A stretch of DNA of 5,214 nucleotides from Caulobacteraceae bacterium (GTDB lineage: Bacteria; Pseudomonadota; Alphaproteobacteria; Caulobacterales; Caulobacteraceae). Shown piece by piece: positions 1 to 5,214 of the stretch. Each line of letters starts with the position of its first letter. Positions within the stretch are counted from its first letter, which is position 1. Under the pieces are notes generated by a model. It made no database searches, was not told where the DNA came from, and worked only from the letters and a program-made list of their open reading frames with translations. The stretch spans positions 1-5,214 of the forward strand of contig PMOM01000204.1 of NCBI GenBank assembly GCA_003161535.1, given 5' to 3'. The position numbers and the translations under genes are program-made.

Positions 1-501
1 CAGGTCGGTGGTCATCCGGGACAACACTTCGCCGGTGCGGATGGTCAGGAAGAAGGCCTGATCAAGGTTCATCACATGGCCGTAGAGGGCGCCGCGCAGA
101 TCGGCGACGACCCGCTCTCCGAGCTTACTGATGAAATAGAAGCGTCCCGCCGTGGCGAGCGCGAGAATGGCCGCGACGGCGGCCAAGACCGCGAAATATC
201 GCCCGATCAGGCTGGCGGAATGGGAAGCGATCCCACGGTCGGCCATCCAGCGCAAGGCGAAGGTAAGGCCCGTCGTGGCGGAGGTGGAGAGCAGCAAGAA
301 CACGCCGGCCAGCGCCGCGTCTCGCCAGTGCGCGCGCACGAATGGCGCGAGGCGCGAAAGCGGACTCAGATCGCGCCCGCGGGGTCTGTGTTCGATCTCA
401 GCCGCCATGCTCGCGGCCAGCAGGGCCCCAGCGCCCGGCCGGCCGCTCACCTCCGCGTCCTTCATATTCGCCTGCAAGTTCACGCCTGGCGAGCCCGTCA
501 T
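1..501 (-). CDS. ABC exporter, N-terminal transmembrane part (partial, runs off left edge)
   Basis: This reading frame is open from an ATG at 501-499 down to base 1, giving 167 codons with no stop; the C-terminal part, including the ATPase domain, lies outside the window. The TGA directly before the ATG (504-502) is in frame, so the start cannot lie further upstream; Met13 and Met32 are internal alternatives. A charged N-terminal tail of about 50 residues is followed by two hydrophobic segments (about 63-83 and 101-120). Next come GERVVADLR (128-136) and FFLTIRTGEVLSRMTTD (150-166), the classic first intracellular-loop signature of type-1 ABC exporters that fuse membrane and ATPase domains. 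The pattern resembles the MsbA-related subfamily common in alphaproteobacteria (TIGR02204 type, from memory). Substrate unknown; lipid or drug export is a family-level guess. It is transcribed divergently from rpmE. The family is confident; the exact start is less so. Confidence 0.88.
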   Translation of the reverse strand, partial: MTGSPGVNLQANMKDAEVSGRPGAGALLAASMAAEIEHRPRGRDLSPLSRLAPFVRAHWRDAALAGVFLLLSTSATTGLTFALRWMADRGIASHSASLIGRYFAVLAAVAAILALATAGRFYFISKLGERVVADLRGALYGHVMNLDQAFFLTIRTGEVLSRMTTDL

Positions 502-523
502 TCAAATCTCGCCTTCGCCAGCC

Positions 524-553
524 TTGCTTTCATGGGGCGCCGTCGTGTATAGC
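524..553 (+). promoter_or_regulatory. Weak sigma70-like promoter candidate for rpmE
   Basis: TTGCTT (524-529) and TATAGC (548-553) are separated by 18 bases, an acceptable -35/-10 arrangement with 3/6 and 4/6 matches to the general bacterial consensus. A start about 7 bases downstream would fall near 560, so the rpmE mRNA would have a leader of about 70 bases opening almost at once with the hairpin at 566-586. This is a by-eye match in a GC-rich genome and does not clearly fit the Caulobacter housekeeping consensus, so it is tentative. Confidence 0.25.
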
Positions 554-565
554 GCGGCGATCAGG

Positions 566-589
566 AACCCGCCCATTCGGCGGGTTTTT
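566..589 (+). terminator. Terminator-like hairpin in the rpmE leader
   Basis: AACCCGCC (566-573) and GGCGGGTT (579-586) form a perfect 8-bp stem around the 5-base loop CATTC. A run of five T (585-589) overlaps the end of the stem, which is the form of a plus-strand intrinsic terminator. In the minus direction only two T follow the stem, so it is not a good terminator that way. No plausible plus-strand gene ends upstream; the upstream gene is on the other strand and points away. It could end antisense or distant plus-strand transcription, end a short RNA, or act as an attenuator or protective 5' hairpin in the rpmE leader, 39 bases before the start codon. The hairpin itself is clear; its role is inferred. 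Confidence 0.55.
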
Positions 590-628
590 CGCATCCCCTT
601 GATGGAATAAAGTCGGTTTGAGCGAGCC

Positions 629-853
629 ATGAAGCAAGACATCCATCCCGACTACCACTTCATCACCGTGACGATGACGGACGGCACCAGCTATCAGACC
701 CGGTCGACCTATGGCAAACCGGGCGCCAAGCTGAACCTCGACATCGATCCCAAGACTCATCCGGCGTGGACCGGAGGCAACCAGCACCTCATCGATCGCG
801 GCGGCCGCGTGTCGCGCTTTACCGCCAAGTACGGCGGCTTCATGAAGAAGTAG
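629..853 (+). CDS. rpmE: 50S ribosomal protein L31, cysteine-free form
   Basis: The 74-residue protein matches L31 along its whole length: [10 protein letters not shown] at the N-terminus, TRSTYG (24-29), LNLDIDP (35-41), HPAWTGGNQ (44-52), then DRGGRVSRF (56-64) and a basic end. L31 is a small protein of the large ribosomal subunit that helps bridge it to the small subunit. Compared with E. coli L31 recalled from memory, the four zinc-binding cysteines are replaced (Met16, Asp18, Asp40 and Thr43 by my alignment), and there is no cysteine anywhere. This makes it a zinc-independent form, with about three extra residues near position 31. The region before the ATG has only a weak ribosome-binding site (a GAGCGAG stretch). 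The gene lies 69 bases before the msbA-like gene with no visible terminator between them, so read-through into the lipid A genes is possible. Confidence 0.96.
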   Translation: MKQDIHPDYHFITVTMTDGTSYQTRSTYGKPGAKLNLDIDPKTHPAWTGGNQHLIDRGGRVSRFTAKYGGFMKK

Positions 854-922
854 GATCCTTCCTGCTTCCATCGAACGGCGGGTACTCGAGACGGGTCATC
901 CGCGCGCCGCCTTAGGTCCGCC

Positions 923-2700
<1,778 letters not shown>

Positions 2701-2704
<4 letters not shown>

Positions 2705-3405
2705 AGCGCCTGCTGCGCTCAAGAATCGCGCAGAGCCTCCTGGCGTGGCTGGTGACGTTCTATGTGGAGATGGTAACCGCCACCCTGCGCTGGCGATTCG
2801 AGGGTCGCGCCCTGGCGGATGCCGCCATCTTATCGGGCGAGGGCGTGATCGGCCTGTTCTGGCACGGACGCATCGCCCACGCGATGGCTTGCCGCCGCAT
2901 CATGCGGGACAAACCCCGCCGGGTAATGATCTCTCTGTCGCGGGATGGCGAGTTCATCGCCATGGCGGCTGCTCGCCTCGGCATTCCCACGATCCGTGGC
3001 TCCGCCGGGCGGCAGGAAGGAGCGTTGGCGAAGGGCGGCGCCGCGGCGTTCCGCGCGGCGGTCAAGACGATCGAAGGCGGCGGCGCGGTGCTGGTTACGC
3101 CCGACGGGCCGCGGGGCCCTCGCGAAACCATGCAGATCGGCGCGGTGAAGCTGGCGCGCGCCGGTCGATGCCCAGTGTTTCTGATGGGACTGGCCGCGCG
3201 TCCGGCGCTCCGTTTTGGCGGCTGGGACGGCGCGCGCATACCCCTGCCATTCTCCCGCGCCTGTCTGGTCATCGATGGCCCCCTGCGGACGCCGGCCGAC
3301 GCGGATGGCGCCGCCATGGAGGCAACCCGGGCCGATTGGCAGCAGCGGATGACCCTCGCCCAGGCGCAGGCCGAAGCCCGTCTCGCGCGCGTCGACCGGC
3401 GATGA
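2701..3405 (+). CDS. DUF374 lysophospholipid acyltransferase-family protein, possible LpxJ-like lipid A acyltransferase
   Basis: The 234-residue protein carries the DUF374 motifs in order: FWHGR (53-57), SLSRDGE (78-84), IPTIRGSAGR (95-104), KGGAAAF (111-117), TPDGPRGPR (133-141) and PVFLMGLA (158-165). The N-terminus is amphipathic or hydrophobic (about 9-27), suggesting attachment to the inner membrane. DUF374 belongs to the glycerolipid acyltransferase-like group. LpxJ of Helicobacter and Campylobacter, a late lipid A acyltransferase unlike LpxL/LpxM, is a characterised member, from memory. The classical HX4D motif is not present in exact form; His55 and Asp82/Glu84 are the likeliest active-site residues, by inference. 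Its place between the msbA-like gene and waaA, overlapping both by four bases, supports a step in lipid A maturation. Acylation of another lipid cannot be excluded. Family confident, substrate inferred. Confidence 0.88.
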
Positions 3406-4676
3406 CTTCGTCGCTCCCGCTGTCCCTGAAATTGTACGCATTGGCGGCGCGGGCGATGTCGCCTCTGGTCCCGGCATTGCTTGCGGCGCGCGCCCGTCGG
3501 GGCAAGGAAGATGGCGCCCGTTTGGGAGAGAGATTGGGACGCGCCAGCCAGCCCCGTCCGGCCGGGCGGCTCGCCTGGCTGCACGCGGTGAGCGTTGGCG
3601 AGAGCCTGTCGCTGCTGCCTCTTGTGGACCGCCTGCGCGCCGCGCGAAAGGACTTGGCCATTCTGGTCACCAGCGGCACCCGCGCCTCGGCGGAGGTCCT
3701 GGCGCGGCGCCTTCCCGCGGAGGTCATTCATCAATATGCGCCGGTGGATACGCCCGGCGCGGCGGCGAGATTCCTGGATCACTGGCGACCCGATCTAGCG
3801 ATATTCGTGGAAAGCGAACTTTGGCCGAATCTGATTCTCGCGGCTAAGGCGCGGGGCGCCCGTCTGGCGTTGATTTCGGCCAGTCTTTCGCGGCGAAGCT
3901 ATCAGTCCTGGCGCAAGGTTCCGATGGCCGCGCGGACCATCCTTGGCGCCTACGATCTTGTCCTGGCGCGCGACGCGGACTGCGCCACGCGCCTTGCGGC
4001 CCTTGGAGCGCGAGTCGGTGGTCTAGCCGACCTGAAGTTCGACGGCGCCGCGCCGCCAGTGGATGAAGCGACCTTGGCGGCGATAGGCTCGGCCCTGGAT
4101 GGCCGACCGGTGCTTCTGGCCGCCAGCACGCATCCAGGTGAGGAGGGGCCGATCCTGCGCAGTTTCATTTCAGCGGCGGCTGGGCGAACGCCAAAACCGA
4201 TACTCATCATCGCGCCGCGGCATCCCGAACGGGGTTCGGCGATTGAACAGCTCGCGTTGAGCAGGGGGCTTCACGCGGGCCGCCGCAGCGATGGGGCGGC
4301 GCCAAGGCACCTCGCCGTCTATATTGCCGATACCGTTGGCGAAATGGGGCTGTGGTACCGATTGGCGCGCCTCGCTCTGATAGGCGGCAGCCTTACGCGG
4401 GGGGTGGGCGGACACAATCCTCTCGAACCGGCCAGGTTGGGCTGCCCCTTCGTCGCCGGCGTCCATGTGGAGCGATGGCCGGTGTATGAAGAGCTTAGCC
4501 GCCTAGGAGGCACCCGTCTCCTGTCGGGTGCGGAGATCGGCGAGACTTTCCGGAGGGCTCTTGACCGGGCCGCGAACCACGCGGCGATGGCGAGAACGGC
4601 GTATGAGTTCGTCGCGGCGCGGGATGGTCAGTCGCAGGAAGCTGCGGCGCGTCTGATCGATCTGGCGGTATGGTGA
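3402..4676 (+). CDS. waaA: 3-deoxy-D-manno-octulosonic acid (Kdo) transferase
   Basis: WaaA (KdtA) moves Kdo from CMP-Kdo to lipid IVA on the cytoplasmic face of the inner membrane. The ATG at 3402 overlaps the previous stop as ATGA and gives 424 residues, the normal length for the family; the frame stays open far upstream, but that part is only the antisense-free shadow of the DUF374 gene. A hydrophobic and basic N-terminus (about 7-33) looks like the usual membrane anchor, followed by GKEDGARLGERLG (34-46). The N-terminal domain has WLHAVSVGE (59-67), with Glu67 the probable catalytic base, and FVESELWPN (135-143). The C-terminal glycosyltransferase-B domain has ASTHPGEE (241-248), APRHPERG (271-278), DTVGEMGLWY (310-319) and GGHNPLEPA (336-344). 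Whether it adds one Kdo or two cannot be read from the sequence. No good ribosome-binding site is seen, so translation probably couples to the gene before it. Confidence 0.96.
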   Translation: MTSSLPLSLKLYALAARAMSPLVPALLAARARRGKEDGARLGERLGRASQPRPAGRLAWLHAVSVGESLSLLPLVDRLRAARKDLAILVTSGTRASAEVLARRLPAEVIHQYAPVDTPGAAARFLDHWRPDLAIFVESELWPNLILAAKARGARLALISASLSRRSYQSWRKVPMAARTILGAYDLVLARDADCATRLAALGARVGGLADLKFDGAAPPVDEATLAAIGSALDGRPVLLAASTHPGEEGPILRSFISAAAGRTPKPILIIAPRHPERGSAIEQLALSRGLHAGRRSDGAAPRHLAVYIADTVGEMGLWYRLARLALIGGSLTRGVGGHNPLEPARLGCPFVAGVHVERWPVYEELSRLGGTRLLSGAEIGETFRRALDRAANHAAMARTAYEFVAARDGQSQEAAARLIDLAVW

Positions 4677-5214
4677 AGCTCCCCACCCCCCGCTGGTGGT
4701 ACGTGCGCGACCGGCGTCCGATGGCGGTGACGCGAACCCTGGTGACACCCTTGTCGTGGCTATGGGCCTGGGCGACCGCCCGCCGGCTGGCGCGCGGACG
4801 GCCTATCGATCCGGGCGTGGCAGTCGTTTGTGTGGGAAACCTCACCATGGGCGGCTCGGGAAAGACTCCGGTCGCCATGGCGCTTACGGGGCTTCTGGGC
4901 GCGGCGGGCCTCCGTCCGCACATACTGTGCCGCGGTCACGGTGGGCGCTTGACCGGCCCCCTGCGGGTGGACGCCATGGCGCACACAGCCGCGCAAGTCG
5001 GCGACGAAGCCTTGATGATGGCGGCGGAGGCGCCCGTGTGGGTCGCCAAAGACCGCGCCGCCGGCGCGCGCGCCGCCGCGGCGGCGGACGCCGGAATCAT
5101 CGTCATGGACGACGGTCATCAAAGTCCGGCGGTGGCCAAAACGCTGTCACTGATCGTGGTCGACGGGGAAACACGTCTCGATGAATGGCCCTTCGGCGAC
5201 GGCGCGGTATTTCC
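4670..5214 (+). CDS. lpxK: Tetraacyldisaccharide 4'-kinase (partial, runs off right edge)
   Basis: LpxK uses ATP to phosphorylate the 4'-position of the tetraacyl disaccharide, producing lipid IVA, the substrate of WaaA. The frame is open for 181 codons to the window end. It starts with TPRWWYVRD (6-14) and a hydrophobic stretch (about 25-37) that should anchor it to the inner membrane. The P-loop is VCVGNLTMGGSGKTP (53-67, Lys65). CRGHGG (87-92), VGDEALMMA (110-118), WVAKDRAAGARAA (124-136) and MDDGHQSP (146-153) follow in family order. The ATG at 4670 overlaps the waaA stop by seven bases. The next codon is GTG (4673), whose use would give a 4-base GTGA overlap like the two earlier junctions and a protein beginning MKLPTPRWW; either may be real. 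Typical family members read SRGYGG and DDGFQ, whereas this one has His in both places. Roughly the last 150 residues are missing. Confidence 0.95.
   Translation, partial: MVKLPTPRWWYVRDRRPMAVTRTLVTPLSWLWAWATARRLARGRPIDPGVAVVCVGNLTMGGSGKTPVAMALTGLLGAAGLRPHILCRGHGGRLTGPLRVDAMAHTAAQVGDEALMMAAEAPVWVAKDRAAGARAAAAADAGIIVMDDGHQSPAVAKTLSLIVVDGETRLDEWPFGDGAVF

Noticed and set aside
546..553. GCTATACA on the minus strand as a -10 element for the left ABC exporter
   Set aside because: It partly resembles the Caulobacter -10 consensus, but no acceptable -35 element is found at proper spacing.
76..610. Overlapping plus-strand open frames of up to 158 codons in the left part of the window
   Set aside because: They lie opposite the minus-strand ABC exporter, whose protein shows clear family motifs, and their own translations are low-complexity and unrecognisable.
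602..610. Two-codon open frame ATG GAA TAA in the rpmE leader
   Set aside because: No ribosome-binding site precedes it and such a minimal frame is expected by chance; no evidence for a leader-peptide attenuator.
854..922. Possible terminator between rpmE and the msbA-like gene (short GGCGG / CCGCC complement)
   Set aside because: The arms are only five bases, the loop is long, and no T-run follows, so it does not qualify as an intrinsic terminator.
2745..3401. N-terminal extension of the waaA frame upstream of 3402
   Set aside because: The frame is open, but the extension overlaps the DUF374 gene, is Arg/Gly-rich without motifs, and the 3402 start gives the normal WaaA length and N-terminal anchor.
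2760..3782. Long minus-strand open frame (340 codons) opposite the DUF374 gene and the start of waaA
   Set aside because: The product is an Arg/Ala/Pro-rich sequence with no recognisable domain, opposite two genes with clear family motifs; long antisense frames are expected in GC-rich coding DNA.
5071..5086. Perfect 16-base GC palindrome
   Set aside because: It encodes an alanine run inside lpxK and follows from GC-rich Ala codons; there is no T-run or other regulatory context.

Overview
The window is a GC-rich, densely packed piece of bacterial chromosome, most likely from an alphaproteobacterium and plausibly of Caulobacterales type. This is inferred from the protein style: a cysteine-free ribosomal protein L31, an exporter resembling the alphaproteobacterial MsbA-related subfamily, and an MsbA-like / DUF374 / WaaA / LpxK gene order. 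No database search was possible, so the taxonomy is an inference.

Layout. Positions 501 to 1 on the minus strand hold the first 167 codons of an ABC exporter that runs off the left edge. A 127-base divergent intergenic region follows (502-628). It carries a strong plus-oriented terminator-like hairpin (566-589) and a weak promoter candidate just before it. On the plus strand come rpmE (629-853), a 69-base gap, then four tightly packed genes: an MsbA-like lipid exporter (923-2704), a DUF374 lysophospholipid-acyltransferase-family protein (2701-3405), waaA/kdtA (3402-4676) and lpxK (from 4670, cut by the right edge). The last three junctions overlap by 4, 4 and 7 bases, which points to one mRNA with translational coupling.

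Function. The four-gene block is an inner-membrane lipid A / Kdo assembly and export module. LpxK phosphorylates the lipid A disaccharide at the 4'-position, WaaA adds Kdo, the DUF374 protein may add or exchange an acyl chain, and the MsbA-like exporter flips the product across the inner membrane. No LpxL/LpxM-type acyltransferase is visible in this window, and the DUF374 protein sits where one might be expected. rpmE just upstream may be co-transcribed with the block, because no terminator is visible between them.

This is essentially a core housekeeping region. I saw no phage, insertion sequence, CRISPR array, tRNA or rRNA. The points most worth a second look are the leader/hairpin in front of rpmE and the possible LpxJ-like role of the DUF374 protein.
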